A stretch of 64,000 bases of DNA from CAVVYJ01 sp963752495 (lineage in GTDB: Bacteria; Pseudomonadota; Gammaproteobacteria; Burkholderiales; Methylophilaceae). Where the stretch lies: NCBI GenBank assembly GCA_963752495.1, contig CAVVYJ010000002.1, forward strand, positions 992,001 through 1,056,000, given 5' to 3'. A program made the translations under genes and the position numbers. Shown here in pieces: positions 45,987-59,751 of the stretch (position 1 is the first letter of the stretch; every line of letters begins with the position of its first letter). The notes below the pieces were generated by a model that ran no database searches, had not been told where the DNA came from, and saw only the letters and a program-made list of their open reading frames with translations.

Positions 45987-48524
45987 GTGAACTTTATTTT
46001 TTCAGCAGCATTTATGGCAAATTCGTTTTCAATGACGGGTTTGCTCATCATGTTAAGCTTAGCTGGTGATTCAGCTTTTGCTGCAGATGTAGGGATTGTC
46101 CAGGCAGCAACTTTAGCTTTGTTTTATGCATTTTCTGGTAATACGCGTAATCTAATTCTTAATCATGAGTCTAGTATTACAGCGCAATCTGTTTTAAATA
46201 ATCGACTTATTTTGTTGCTGCCATTAGCTGTGGCAGCCTATTGGTTGTCTGCGGTTATGGCGAGCGTGCCATCATCCCTAGCTATAGTTTTAATATTGCG
46301 CCGAGGTGTAGAGTGGTTTGATGAAATATATCTTAGTGAAATGGAACGCTTGGATGTTAAGAAATCAGCATTTCAATACACTATTCTGCAAGCGGTTTTA
46401 TTAGCTATTAGCCTCTTATGGCTAATCTTAAAATTGCCGTTCCCCTTATTTAGCTTATTGCTGTGGGCTTTATTACCGTTGGTTTTAAGTGTTAAGTTTT
46501 ATTGCCAAAATATACCAACTTTGTCGATGCTTTTTATGCAGGGCATTTCTAAAGAGCTGCTTCCGCATATAGGCTCCAGCATGATTATAGGGATTACAGT
46601 TTACGTTTTTAGGCTACTAATTGTTATGGTCACTGGCAAATCCACAGCCGGCGATTTGTTCACTGCTTTTGCTATTGGTGGCGTGCTCGGTTCGATATTT
46701 GCAAATGCAATTGGACCTAGCTTAGCTTTACATCAAAAACGTAGCCTTAATTACCAAATGCCAACTATTATTAGGTGGATGTTGATGGTGTATTTCAGTG
46801 TTGGCTTGCTATTGGCGATGCTTTCAATGCTGAGGTTTGATGCGCTGGGCTTCACAGGCAAAACATTTTTATTTTGGCAAGCAACGGGTTTATCTATGGT
46901 CGCTGGAACTATCATGGTGTTTGCTCAGATGATACGACATCGATTGTTACAACATCACCAAGAACAAGATCTTTTTGGGCCAGATGTAATGATGAATATA
47001 CTGATGATTGCTGCTGTACCTTTCGGGTATTATTTATTTGGCTTACAAATGATGACAGCGCTATATTTACTAAGTGCTGCTCTTGCATACTTGTTTTATG
47101 CAAGTTATGAATATGGCGAGGGCTTTAAATCCGGCATTTCTCCAGACAAAGTGCGCAAATTAAAAATACTGCTTGTAGCAATGCTTTTAATCCCTTTGTT
47201 TTTTCAAGTGCATGGCGGACTATTTAATGACAAGGCTATGGTTTTTGATTCTAAAGGCGGAGTGTCTTTGCTTCCAATACCGTTGTCTATATTAGGGTGC
47301 CTCTTAGGTGTGCTACTACTCGGCAATTATCAGCAAGCCAAATTATCATTTACGTTTATTTTCACTACTTTTATATTGATGACGTTTGCAACTATCATCA
47401 CAGCGGGTCAGAAAAGCATTTTAGAGGAATCTAAATTTATATTTCTGATACAGTTTATGATGCCAATGTTTGGGTTGGTGTTAGGGCAGTTTTTTTATCG
47501 GCAAGAGGATGGTATTGTTAATCTGGATTTAGAAAAAACATTATTTTTCGTTCTACTAGTATTTGTCCCGTTACAGATTGCATGTACATGGTTGCAGGGG
47601 CTTTATTATCTATCCCCATATTTGTATTTCATGTCTATTTACCAACACTTGCAATATGTTCCAGTGATATTTGTTAGTGCATATTTGCTAGCTTTTATTA
47701 ACTTATGGGCTTTACCAAAATATAGAGTTTATCTTGCAGTACTTATGTTTTTAATGAGCATTTATGTCGTTGCTTCACTGTCTATGCTGGCAATGTCTAT
47801 GTTTTATACTGGCATGATAGGGTTTATTTGCTATCAGCATAAACGAGATCAAAACAAACAATTACTAATTAGTCTCTTGTTGTGTTTGCTCATTTCATCT
47901 TTCTATTTTCTAAACATGGTGCGGCCGAAAATGGCTGAAAAAATTGCTTCTCTACAGGCAGGACATGGGCAGTTTGTAGAATCGGAGCAAAAGCAATTGC
48001 CAGAATTACACTCAAAAGCTGTATCTGTAGCAGACTTCGTTCAGAGTCTAGCACCATCATTACGTTTCTGTACTACCCGCTGAACTTAGTACAACGCTTG
48101 TCTTACTGGCAATATTACTTTGAGGGTATTACAGAAGATGCTGAATCATTTCTCTTTGGTCATGCCAGTAAGACCAAGCCGAGACCAGCGCCCCCAGTAC
48201 ACAAAATTATTATCTCGATTTTACTTATAACTTTGGCATCCTGGCCATTCTTCCAATATTTTGTCTGATTATTTACACAGTTAGACTGGTTGCTCGCAGG
48301 CTTAAAAATGATAGTTATGGCTATGAAGGAGATGTCTTGAGGCTTTTTTCCCTATCATACATCGTGCTCATCTTGCTGAGAGATTGGCAGATAACATTTT
48401 AAAAGTAAGTTTAAGGCAACCATATTCTGGTATCTTCACGTTTTTCTTATGGGGTTTACTCATCAGCAAACTCACGTATATATCTACAAAGGGTAACAAT
48501 GCTATTCAGGCTTCAGCAGTTTGA
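45987..48524 (+). CDS. Large membrane protein: flippase-like half joined to O-antigen polymerase-like half
   Basis: About 845 residues and more than 20 hydrophobic segments. Residues 1 to about 380 resemble Wzx-like flippases (FSMTGLLIMLSLAGDSAFAA, SSMIIGITVYVFRLLIVMVTG). From about residue 390 a second membrane domain follows with Wzy/O-antigen ligase features, ending in NYYLDFTYNFGILAILPIF read in a shifted frame. The main frame breaks at about 48050, but the other frames continue to a TGA at 48522-48524 that overlaps the next gene. The start is a GTG at 45987; an ATG at 45976 with one indel is an alternative. One intact frame spans both halves, so the fusion itself is not a frameshift effect. 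Confidence 0.7.
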
Positions 48525-49455
48525 TAAATACAATAAGATAGTCTTCTTTGTTGTAGCAACAATAATTTTATATTTGGCGTTAACAGCATTGCCAAATTAC
48601 CCCGGACAGGCAAGTGTTTATATTTTTTTTACGATAATATCTAATGCCCTTCTCTATGTTGGTTTTAGTAAAAATGCCATTTTTTTTGATGCTTTTATTG
48701 GGGTATTTTTTTTGGCTTGGATTTTGGCTTAAGCTAACGCTTAGAGTAGCATTTTCGGATGGTGTCTTTAACGAAGCAGTAGGTAACTTTGACAGATCTG
48801 GTGTTGCTTTCGACAGAGGCTTATTAGTGGCTACCTGCGGATTATTTGGCTTGCTAATAAGTGAGCTTGATTCGACGTAAATTATTTTTTAATTATCCTA
48901 ATCGAATTGAAGGGCTTGCTCACAAAAACTTTATTTAACGTCTACAAGTGTTATAGAAAAACTGTTTTAGCTCTATTTGTATTGTTGTTTTTATTTATTG
49001 CTGTCTCAAATGCAGTGCTTGGTATATATCAAAAGGGCAGTATCACACAAACCATATTGCCATTTTGGCTTAAATGGCGTGTATAAATGGTTGCTTTTGT
49101 TTTGGGTTGGCATCATTTTCCGCGTTAATCTTGCGCTTTGAGTTTGAAACTAATAAAAAAACATCCTTCCTAATCATGTTGTTGAGTTTACTGAGAGCTT
49201 TGTATCAAATGTTTCATTGTTAAGTCGAGGTATAATTATAATGCAGGTGCGGTGATATATGGTATGTTAGTAAGCTTGAAGTTAAATGAAATTAAATCAA
49301 AAATAAGTTTTTATATTTCTACCATTACGGTTTTTTGTGCATTATTCATTAGCTCAGTTTTTTTTGTAAACTATTTGCGTTCAACTATTTACCTGGATAG
49401 TGATATGGATGTTCAGGAGGCAAAAAAAATGACAACCCCTTTATTTGTAGACCGA
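48499..49455 (+). CDS. Polytopic membrane protein of unknown function, frameshifted and cut by the chimeric junction
   Basis: Starts MLFRLQQFDKYNKIVFFVVA. The first break lies at about 48710; reading on in other frames gives FWLKLTLRVAFSDGVFNEAV, NFDRSGVAFDRGLLVATCGL, then several more hydrophobic segments and SMVSNVSLLSRG-like sequence. The last frame ends YLDSDMDVQEAKKMTTPL just before the switch to foreign DNA at about 49456. At least seven membrane helices. I do not recognise the family; the position suggests a role in the surface glycan, for example a polymerase or ligase. The true 3' end is not in the window. Confidence 0.6.
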
Positions 49456-49475
49456 TGGGTTGGTATGGATCCCGA
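49450..49475. other. Left chimeric junction between AT-rich host and high-GC DNA
   Basis: Within a few bases after TTTGTAGACCGATGGGT the sequence changes from about 35-40 % GC, coding for a membrane protein, to about 65-70 % GC, coding for typA. There is no insertion-sequence end, tRNA or direct repeat. The same join appears reversed at about 53090. Confidence 0.9.
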
Positions 49476-50785
49476 TGAGCCTCGGCACCGACCTCGGCCC
49501 GCTGTTCGAGACGATCATCAGCACCATCCCGGCTCCGCTCGGCGATCCCGACGGCGGCTTCCAGCTGCTCGTCGCGAACATCTACTACGACGACTACGTC
49601 GGCCGCTCGGCGGTCGGCCGCATCGCCCGCGGGCGGGTCCACCCGACCGGACGCGCTCGTCCGGATCGACCGCGACGGCAGGGCCATCCTCCGGCGAAGC
49701 CCGGCCAGGTGCTCGCGTTCGAGGGGCTGAAGCGCGTCCCGCTCGAGGAGGGCCGCGCCGGCGACGTCGTCGTCCTGACCGGCCTCGAGGGCATCGAGAT
49801 CGGCGACACGATCTCCTCGCCCGACCCGCCCGAGGCGCTGCCGCGGATCGAGATCGAGGAGCCGACGGTCAAGATCGTCGCTCGGCGTGAACACCTCGCC
49901 ATTCGGCGGCCGCGAGGGCAAGTACTCGACGACCCGCCAGATCCGCGCCCGCCTCTACCACGAGCTCGAGACGAACATCGCCCTGCGGGTCGAGGACACC
50001 GACACGCCGGACGTCTTCTCGTCTCCGGTCGCGGCGAGCTGCACCTCGCCATCCTGCTCGAGACGCTTCGGCGCGAGGGCTACGAGTTCGAGGTCTCGCG
50101 CCCGGAGGTCATCACCAAGATGATCGACGGCCAGCGTGATGGAGCCGATCGAGAGCCTGACCGTCGAGACGATCGAGCAGTACGTCGGCGCGGTCACCGA
50201 GAACCTCGGCCGCCGGCTCGCCCGGATGACCAACCTGCACAACGACGGCAGTGGCACCGTCCGGATCGAGTACCGGATCCCGACGCGCGGGCTGATCGGC
50301 TTCCGCAACACGTTCCTCACGCTGACCCGCGGCGAGGGGCTGATGAGCAGCGTGATGGTCGGCTACGAGCCGTGGTACGGCGAGCTGCCGCACCTGCGGA
50401 TGGGCGCGATCATCGCGACCGATGAGGGCGTGGCGACCGCGTTCGGGCTCAACATCGCCCAGGGACGCGGATCACGTTCGTCGAGCGCAGGCGCGCAGGT
50501 CTACGAGGGGATGATCGTCGGGCTCGGGAAGTACCCGCGGGACGACATCGTCAACGTCTGCAAAGAGAAGAAGCTGACGAACATCCGGGCGGCGTCGGCG
50601 GACATCGCCGTGCGGCTCACTCCGGCGGTGAAGTTCAGCCTCGAGGAGTCGCTCGACTTCCTCGCCGACGACGAGCTGCTCGAGGTGACGCCGAAGAGCC
50701 TGCGCCTGCGCAAGAAGCTGCTGTCGCGTCACGATCGCCAGCGCGCCCGAGGTCGGGCGATCGTGGCGACGGAAGAGGAAGCGAC

Positions 50786-50789
<4 letters not shown>
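49456..50789 (+). CDS. typA: TypA/BipA GTPase, C-terminal part, foreign and frameshifted
   Basis: High-GC coding sequence spread over several frames: GTDLGPLFETIISTIPAPLG, LLVANIYYDDYVGRSAVGRI, NTSPFGGREGKYSTTRQIRA, RLARMTNLHNDGSGTVRIEY, RIPTRGLIGFRNTFLTLTRG, MIVGLGKYPRDDIVNVCKEK and KLTNIRAASADIAVRLTPAV, ending at TAA 50787-50789. These are domains II to V and the C-terminal domain of TypA; the GTPase domain (about 200 residues) is absent. Codon use and GC are unlike anything before 49.4 kb, as in a high-GC actinobacterium. Frame breaks (about 49640, 49890, 50020, 50130) suggest raw long-read quality. Confidence 0.9.
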
Positions 50790-51303
<514 letters not shown>

Positions 51304-51320
51304 ACCGCTGTGGCAGGTAG

Positions 51321-51760
51321 CGATGGACCGCTGGCAGACGGTCACGGCGGAACCGCAATCGATCAGCCGACGCTGGAACGCTTCGCCACCACTGTTCCGA
51401 GCTTCCTGGTGCACGCCGCTGACAGTCGAGGGACCCTGCGAGGGCATCAACGAGGGGGTCTGGCCGCGCTCGGGTCGCTCATCACGGTGGCGTGCACCTA
51501 ACGGTGGCGGCGCGACCTGACGGAGCCTCGCGCGCGTGCGCGACCTCGGCGGCGATCGGGTGGACCTGACGTTGGGCAGCGCGCTCGTCGCCTTCGGGGG
51601 CGTGGGCGTCCTACGGTAGCGGGAGCGCATGGGTGGGGGAGGGGACGAGATCCTCGCGCCGAGGCGCCGAGCCGCTGCGGCAAAGATACCCCAGGCGTCG
51701 ACTGATGGCCTCTCGGGCTTCTCTGCGCCTCGGCGCTCTCTACGCCTCTTCGTGGGTGCG
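51321..51760 (+). pseudogene. Inverted copy of the HisA-like fragment
   Basis: Mirror of 50786-51236. It begins CGATGGACCGCTGGCAGACG, the partner of the left-arm end, and carries the same stretch with many indels, so no long frame survives. Not an independent gene. Confidence 0.85.
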
Positions 51761-51762
51761 GT

Positions 51763-53090
51763 AGGTCGCTTCCTCTTCCGTCGCCACGATCGCCCGGCCT
51801 CGGGCGCGCTCGCGATCGTGACGCGAGAGGCCGCTTCTTCCGCAGCCGCAGCGACTTCGGCGTTACCTCGAGAAGCTCGTCGTCGGCGATGAAGTCGAGC
51901 GCCTCCTCCAGGCTGAGCTCGACCGCGGGCGAAAGCCGAACCGCGATGTCCGCGGAAGCGGCGCGAATGTTGGTCAGCTTCTTCTCTTTGGCGACGTTCA
52001 CGATTATGTCCATCGGGTACTTGGAAAGCCCGACGATCATCCCCTGGTAGATCCGCGTCCCGGGCTCGATGAACGTGACCCCTCGTCCCTGCGCGATGTT
52101 CAGGCCGAAGGAGGTCGCGACGCCCTCGTCGGTCGCCACGAGCGCGCCGTTCCGGAGATCGGCAGCTCGCCGTACCAGGGCTCGTAGCCCGATGAACAGG
52201 CTCGCCATCAGGCCTTCGCCGCGGGTCAGCGTCAGGAACGTGTTCCTGAAGCCGATCAGCCCGCGAGTCGGAATCTTGTACTCGATTCGAACGTTTCCCT
52301 GTCCGTCATTGTGAAGGTTCGTCATCCGGCCCAGCCTGCGGCCAAGGGTCTCGGCAACCGGCCCGACGTGATGCTCGAATGTGTCGACTCGTCAGGTCCT
52401 CGATCGGCTCGGTTAGCGTGCCCTCGGACGAGCTGTGATAACCTCGGGCCGCGAGACCTCGAACTCGTAGCCCTCCCGACGGAGGGTCTCGAGAAGGATC
52501 GCGAGGTGAAGCTCGCCGCGACCGGAGACGACGAAGAGTCCGGCGTGTCGGTGTCCTCGACCCGCAGGGCGATGTTCGTCTCGAGCTCGTGATAGAGGCG
52601 GGCGCGAATCTGCCGCGTGGTCGTGTAGCTGCCCTCGCGGCCGCCGAAGGGCGAGGTGTTCACGCCGAGCCGATCTTGACCGTCGGCTCCTCGATCTCGA
52701 TCCGCGGCAGCGCGTCTGGCTGGTCAGGCGCCGCGATCGTGTCGCCGATCTCGACATCCTCGACGCCGGTCAGAACGACGACGTCGCCCCGCGCGCCTCG
52801 GCGAGCGGCACTCGCTTAGGCCCTCGAAGGCGAGGACGTGTCCCGCTTCGCGGGGAATCGCTCGGCGGTCCCGGTCCAGCCGGACGAGCGGGTCCGCCGG
52901 GTGGACTCGCCGCGGGCAATGCGACCGACTGCCGAGCGGCCGAGGTAGTCGTCGTAGTCGATGTTGGCCACGAGAAGCTGGAAAGCGCCATCAGGTCGCC
53001 GAGCGGGGCCTGGGATCGTGCTGATGATCGTCTCGAACAGCGGGCCGAAGATCGGTGCCCAGGTCGTCAGGGAACCCGTCCCGACCCATT
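51763..53090 (-). pseudogene. typA: Inverted, divergent copy of the typA fragment
   Basis: Mirror of 49456-50789. The best part reads TNLHNDGQGNVRIEYKIPTR, MIVGLSKYPMDIIVNVAKEK, ASADIAVRLSPAVELSLEEA and IADDELLEVTPKSLRLRKK. Compared with the left arm it has clear residue changes (RDDIVNVC against MDIIVNVA, SLEESLDFL against SLEEALDFI), which indels cannot explain. This suggests that polishing reads from another species were used here. The stop codon of the left copy is missing. Confidence 0.85.
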
Positions 53091-53100
53091 CGGTCTACAA
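53075..53100. other. Right chimeric junction (mirror image)
   Basis: High-GC typA sequence ends at ATTCGGTCTACAAATAAAGG, the reverse complement of the left junction. Having the same random join twice in opposite orientation is strong evidence that both arms come from one molecule. Confidence 0.9.
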
Positions 53101-54045
53101 ATAAAGGGATTGTGATTTTTTTTTGCCTCCTGAACATCCATATCACTATCCCAGGTAAATAGTTGAACGCAAATAGTTTACAAAAAAAACTGAGCTAATG
53201 AATAATGCACAAAAAACCGTAATGGTAGAAATATAAAACTTATTTTAAAAAAATAATTCCATTTAACTTCAAGCTTACTAACATACCATATATCACCGCA
53301 CCTGCATTTTAATCATACCTCGACTTAACAATGAAACATTTGATACAAAGCTCTCAAGTAAACTCAACAACATAATTAGGAAGGATGTTTTTTTCCTTAG
53401 GTTTCCAAACTCAAAGCGCAAGATTAACACAAAATGATGGAACCCAAACAAAAGCAACCATTTATACACGCCATTTAAGCCAAAATGGCAATATGGTTTG
53501 TGTGATACTGCCCTTTTGATATATACCAAGCACTGCATTTGAGACAGCAATAAATAAAAACAACAATACAAATAGAGCTAAAACAGTTTTTCTATAACAC
53601 TTGTAAAATATAATGATTTTTTGTGAGCAAGCGTTGGATTGGATTCAGGATAATTAAAAAATAATTTACATCGATCAACCACTTATTAGCAGACCAAATA
53701 ATCCGCAGGTAGCCACTGAGATAAGCCTCTGTCGAAAGCAACACCAGATACTCTCAAAGTTACCTACTGCTTCGTTAAAGACACCATGCAAAAATGCTAC
53801 TCTAAGCGTTAGCTTAAGCCAAAATCCAAGCCAAAAAAATACCCCAATAAAACATCAAAAAAAATCGGCATTTTTACTAAAACCAACATAAGAAGGGCAT
53901 TAGATATTATAGTAAAAAAAATATAAACACTTGCCTCTCCAGGGTAATTTGGCAATGCTGTTAACGCCAAATATAAAATTATTGTTGCTACAACAAAGAA
54001 GACTATCTTATTGTATTTATCAAACTGCTGAAGCCTGAATAGCAT
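53091..54045 (-). pseudogene. Inverted copy of the unknown membrane protein gene
   Basis: Mirror of 48499-49455. The start MLFRLQQFDKYNKIVFFVVA is at 54045, and the frame breaks after about 77 residues. Further pieces such as LLSLLESFVSNVSLLSRG are recognisable. It helps to reconstruct the gene, since the two copies have different errors. Confidence 0.9.
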
Positions 54046-56563
54046 TGTTACCCTTTGTAGATATTATACGTCAGTTTGCTGATGAGTGAACCCCATAAAA
54101 AACATGAAGATACCTTTATATGGTTGCCTTAAACTTACTTTTAAAATGTTATCTGCCAATGCCAGGCAGAAAAATGAGCACGATGTATGATGGGGAAAAA
54201 AGCCTCAAGACATCTCCTTCATAGCCATAACTATCATTTACTGCGAGCAACCAGTCTAACTGTGTAAATAATGCAGACAAAATATTGGAAGAATGGCCAG
54301 GATGCCAAAGTTATAAGTAAAATCGAGATAATAATTTTGTGTACTCGGGGCGCTGGTCTGGGCTTGGTCTTACAGGCATGACCAAAGAGAAATGATTCAG
54401 CATCTTCTGTAATACCCTCAAAGTAATATTGCCAGTAAGCGTTGTACTAGTTCACGGTAGTACAGAAACGTAATAATCATGGTGGACTTTGAACGAATTA
54501 TCTGCTACAGATACAGCTTTTGAGTGTAATTCTGGCAATTGCTTTTGCTCCAATTCTACAAACTGCCCATGTCCCTGCCTGTAGAGAAGCAATTTTTTCA
54601 GCCATTTTCAGCAGCACCATGTTTAGAAAATAGAAAGATGAAATAACAAACCCAACAAGAGACTAATTAGTAATTGTTTGTTTTGATCTCGTTTATGCTG
54701 ATAGCAAATAAACCCTATCATGCCCATATAAAACATAGACATTGCCAGCATAGACAGTGAAGCAACGACATAAATGCTCATTAAAACATAAGTACTGCAA
54801 GATAAACTCTATATTTTGGTAAAGCCCATAAGTTAATAAAAGCTAGCAAATATGCACTAACAAATATCACCTGGAACATATTGCAAGTGTTGGTAAATCA
54901 ACATGAAATACAACTGTGGAGATAGATGATCAACCCCCTGCAACGAGTGTACATGCAATCTGTAACGGGACAAATACTAGTAGAACGAAAAATAATGTTT
55001 TTTCTAAATCCAGATTAACGATACCATCCTCTTGCCGATAAAAAAACTCCCCCTAACACCAACCCAAACATTGGCATCATAAACTGTATCAGAAATATAA
55101 ATTTAGATTCCTCTAAAGGTTTTTCTGACCCGCTGTGATGATAGTTGCAAACGTCATCAATAAAAGTCAGTGAAAATAAACGTAAATGATAATTTGGCTT
55201 GCTGATAATTGCCGAGTAGTAGCACACCTAAAAAACAGCCTAATATAGACAACAATTAAAATAAAGACGCTCCGCCTTTAAAATCAAAAACCATAGCCTT
55301 GTAATTAAATAGTCCGCCATGCACTTGAAAAAACAAAGGAATTAAAAGCGTTGCACCGCATTATTTTTAATTTGCGCACTTGTCTGGAGAAATGCCGGAT
55401 TTAAACTTGTCGCCATATTCATAACTTGCATAAAACAATTATCCAAGAGCAGCACTTAGTAAATATAGCGCTGTCATCATTTGTAAGCCAAATAAATAAT
55501 ACCCGAAAGGCTGAGCAATCATCAGTATATTCATCATTACATCTGGCCCGAAAAGAATTTGTTCTTGGTGATGTTGTAACAATCGATGTCGTATCATATT
55601 CAAGCAAACACCATGATAGTTCCAGCGACCATAGATAAACCCGTTGGTTTGAGAAAAATAAAAATGTTTTCCCTGTTGAAGCCCAGCGCATCAAACCTCA
55701 GCATTGAAAGCATGGCCAATAGCAAGCCAACACTGAAATACACCATCAACATCCACCTAATAATAGTTGGCATTTGGTAATTAAGGCTACATTTTATTGT
55801 AAAGCTAAGCTAGGTCCATTGCATTTGCAAATATCAAACCGAGCACGCCACCAATAGCAAAAGCAGTGAACAAATCGCCGGCTGTGGATTTGCCAGTGAC
55901 CATAACAATTACCAGTAGCCTAAAAACGTTGAACTGTAATCCCTATAATCATGCTGGAGCCTATATGGGAAGCAGCTCTTTAGAAATGCCCTGCATAAAA
56001 AGCATCGACAAAGTTGGTATATTTTGGCAATAAAACTTAACACTTAAAACCAACATAACCAGCAGCAATAAGCTGATCAAGGGGAACAGGCAATTTTAAG
56101 ATTAGCCATAAGAGCTAATAGCTAATAAAACCGCTTGCAGAATAGTGTATTGAAATGCTGATTTCTTAACATCCAAGACGTTCCAGTTCGCTGGGAGATA
56201 TCTCATCAAACCACTCTACACCTCGGCGCAATATAAAACCATGGCTAGGGATGATGGCACGGCTCGCCGTAACCGCAGACAACCAATAGGCTGCCACAGC
56301 TAATGGCAGCAACAAATAAGTCGATTATTTAAAACAGATTGCGCTGTAATACTAGACTCATGATTAAGAATTAGATTACGCGTATTACCAGAAAATGCAT
56401 AAAACAAAACCTAAAGTTGTATAGAAATGCCTACAGGAGACAAAAGCTGAATCCCGCCACTAAGCTTAACATGATGAGCGAACCCGTCATTGAAAACGAA
56501 TTTGCCATAAATGCTGCTGAAAAAAATAAGAGTCCGTCATGTCCACCATAACTTGTTGTTTGT
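54022..56563 (-). pseudogene. Inverted, heavily damaged copy of the flippase/polymerase-like gene
   Basis: Mirror of 45976-48524. Only short frames survive (EESKFIFLIQFMMPMFGLVL at about 55100, TGKTFLF at about 55670). At the 5' end this copy reads ATGGTGGACATGACGGAC where the left arm reads ATGGTGGACATGTGAAC, which hints that the true start is the ATG equivalent to 45976 and that both copies have errors there. Confidence 0.88.
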
Positions 56564-56579
56564 TATTATTATCCACCTA

Positions 56580-57777
56580 CTATGTAGAGACTAGTTTTGC
56601 ATATTCAGCCAAAACAATTTGTGCATTTTTATTGATATCAAAACTTTGGTTAACAAACATTTTTGCCTGCAATCCCAATTTTTCTCGGTATTCATAATCA
56701 TTTGCCAATAATGAAATGGCATCAGCCAGAAGCCTAGCATCAGGCTTTGCAATTGTAACACCTGTAACTCCATGCTGAATCGTGTCAGACGTAGGATTGG
56801 ACACAGCGACAATACTTGGTATTCCAAAAAATGCCGCCTCGAAGACAGGTCTACCACAAGCATTTAAATGAGATGGGAAGCACAAGATGTCAATTTCAGG
56901 ATAAAACGTCGTAATATCGCTTATAGCCCCCCTAAGTTCAATTTGATCGTGAAGATTATTCTGCTTAATATATTGCTCAACTTCTGAGTAAACGTCCTCA
57001 GAAAATTGAAATTTCTTATAAAACCAAGCCGTGATACCTCTCGTTTTTCTAGCATTTTCACCCACTAAAATAAATTTAGTTTTAATTTTACTTTTACTTT
57101 CTGTGGCTACAATTTTCGCAGCTTCAATAAACTCATAAACGCCTTTTAACCTTAATAAGACGCCAACCAAGCCAACTTTTACTTGAAGCGCAAAAGGGTT
57201 TAAGTGATGCGCCTTTATATCACCCACATTGATGCCATTATGAATAACAACACTATCAACACTTGTAGGCACTGTAAGATTTAACCGTCTCATCAATGCA
57301 AATTATGGTGTCAATTGTTTGTCTTAAAACCTTGTAGTAAAGCCTAGTTAGCACACTACTATCAGACCTTTGTAATGACCGAATATGCATTACCATAGGT
57401 ATGTGAAAAATCCATTTGGCAATCACCGCAACTGGTAATAATGTAATTTCATTAACGTGGATAAGGTCAAACTGAATGTCTAAAAGCTTGGGCGCGCATT
57501 AAAAGCCAATATTGAAAAAGGTAAAAAGAACAATTCCCTTATCAATATTAACCAGCGCCATTTCCTGTAATAGCCAAATCGCGTATTATCAAATTGTGTT
57601 AGGCCTAAAGTTTCAATAGCATGCATCCCAACTTTAGCAAAGGCCTTAGCTGAACTTCCTTTAGGTGTAATCACATAGCCCGTAACTTGATATTGCTTCA
57701 ACACAAGAAAAAGTTCAGCTAAGCTTTTTGAAGCACCTCCAAACGTACTAGCAGGATGTATGTATAAATATATTCAT
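56580..57777 (-). pseudogene. Inverted copy of the GT4 glycosyltransferase gene
   Basis: Mirror of 44752-45945. The C-terminal 230 residues (VPTSVDSVVIHNGINVGD onward) are identical to the left copy; the N-terminal part is broken by indels at about 57290-57480 and 57720. Start codon equivalent at 57777. Confidence 0.92.
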
Positions 57778-57841
57778 CAAGACTTCAATTAAGTGTGAGC
57801 CAAACAAAAGCTCGCTTTATGGTAAGAAGTAACTTCAACAC

Positions 57842-58983
57842 TTATATGTCTTTAAGTAATTCAATGGTTTTCTTATAAAGTCTGTTTAACTTCTGCGCTG
57901 CTATATACTCTGTAGGGTATTGCTGATGTGGAACAGGTTTTCGCGCCAAGATACATATACTAAATCACCTTCAGACCAATTCATTTTCTTCAAAAAATAG
58001 TCTATGTCAGACTTCAAATCATCGATATCTGGATATGGAGACTCTCCAAGCAATTGCTTCGCTTCTACTCTAGTCAACTGACCTGAGCAAATTAAAGTTG
58101 AAAGATGTAAACGCCTTTTATCTACGCCAAATTTCTGTGGTAACAAATAACCTTGATAAAACCGCGTAAAAATTGACTCATAGTGCTTGTATGGATATGG
58201 ACGGTAGCCAATTTTCTCTTGCAACTCTTGTAAACAAATAGGCTTGTAATAATCAACATAATCTAAAAAATCCACCCATTCAACGCGTCGTACAAATCTA
58301 TACCAAGCGTATCCTAATACACTGATTGTCGGCATGCTTTTAATTTTCACATTGTTTCTATGTGCTATAGCGTGGATGTTTTTTTTATCAAACTTAAACC
58401 AGTTCCATTGCGTTGGCATTCTCATGCCTTCAGTCGTTGTATTTGTTCCAGCCAGAATGTAATGATTTCCGGATATTTTGTAGCCAATTGATAATTTTCC
58501 AGCTCAACATAGCATTGTCGTACAGGAGTTCAACATCTATCACATCGGCATCAAAAAAGGCCTGCATCAGCTCCTGTTATTCATCCCAGTCAATTACGTG
58601 AGTGTATAAATCCACCCCAAGACCACGGACTAAATTTTCAATATTATTTTGTGCCAGTTCACTTATTCCAGCCATTGTCCATATGAACAGCCAACGGCCA
58701 CAAGACCATGTTGTTTTGCAAGATAAAGCACATATGCACTATCGGCTCCACCACTCAGCAGCCCCTACAACACAGTCGTAACGTTTACCTTTCCCTGATT
58801 TCTTCACTTTTGATAATAAATTTTCCAAATTTTATTTTCAAAGCGTCATGATCTGACGGTTGAAAGTGTTTCCAATTTATTAAGCATATCTGCACAATAA
58901 TTGCATTGTCCTAATGCATCAAAGTGAATATCGTTCGCACTTTCATCCATCACACATCGTGTACATTCGCGTAAAGAAGTCAT
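57842..58983 (-). pseudogene. Inverted copy of the module 2 amidotransferase gene
   Basis: Mirror of 43560-44687. A long intact stretch (RMPTQWNWFKFDKKNIHAIA onward) matches exactly; the PP-loop region at about 58750 has an insertion, and a frameshift near 57950 alters the tail. Start codon equivalent at 58983. Confidence 0.92.
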
Positions 58984-59751
58984 GCTACAACACTCGAAAT
59001 AATTTTTTCACTATAGAATAATCTGGGTAGTTAATGAGGACAGCACGTGAGGCCCATAAAAAACGAATAAGCTACCTGCTGCCGCAGCTGAAGCACCAGC
59101 CTTAAAAAGGCCTTGCATATCTATGCTACTGTGCACCCCCGCATGCAATCAGTGGCACATTGATTTTATCAGCGATACTTGAATATTAATGCGGTGTTAT
59201 ATCCACTAAAAGTACCATCTCTACTAACATCATTCAATACAATTTCTCCTACTCCAGCAGCTACTAAATCCTGCGTGAGTTAGTGGATTCAGATTAGTTA
59301 AGCGACCTTTACTAGCGTCATAAACATCTTGTTGCCCCAAAAATTCCGCTTTAACATCTATGGCCCCTACAACACTCTGTGAACCTAATTCAGCAACCAA
59401 TTGTTTAATTAATTCAAGATTATGTATGGCTGTGCTGTTGATAGAAATTTTCTCGACGCCTATCGCGACTAATTTACGAGCCTGCTCTAGCGTTCTAATG
59501 CCCCCTCCATAACATAAGGGCATAAAACACTCACCCGCAATACGTGCAATCAAATCATAATCGGGTTCTTTGTTAAGCCGAGAAGCATTAATATCAAGGA
59601 AAATTAATTCATCCACATATTTATCATTAAAGATACGAATAGCATTGATTGGATCACCCACATACTTAGGATTTTTGAATTTTTCCGTTTTAACTAAACC
59701 GCCATCTTGCAGTAACAGGCATGGAATCACTCGATTGAATACGCCACTCAT
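58980..59751 (-). pseudogene. hisF: Inverted copy of the module 2 HisF-like gene
   Basis: Mirror of 42787-43563. The first 165 residues are readable. Around residue 135 it has GAIDVKAEFLGQQDVYDASK where the left arm has GAIDIKRNFWGKEYVYDASK, a small cluster of true substitutions. The frame breaks at about 59265. Confidence 0.92.
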
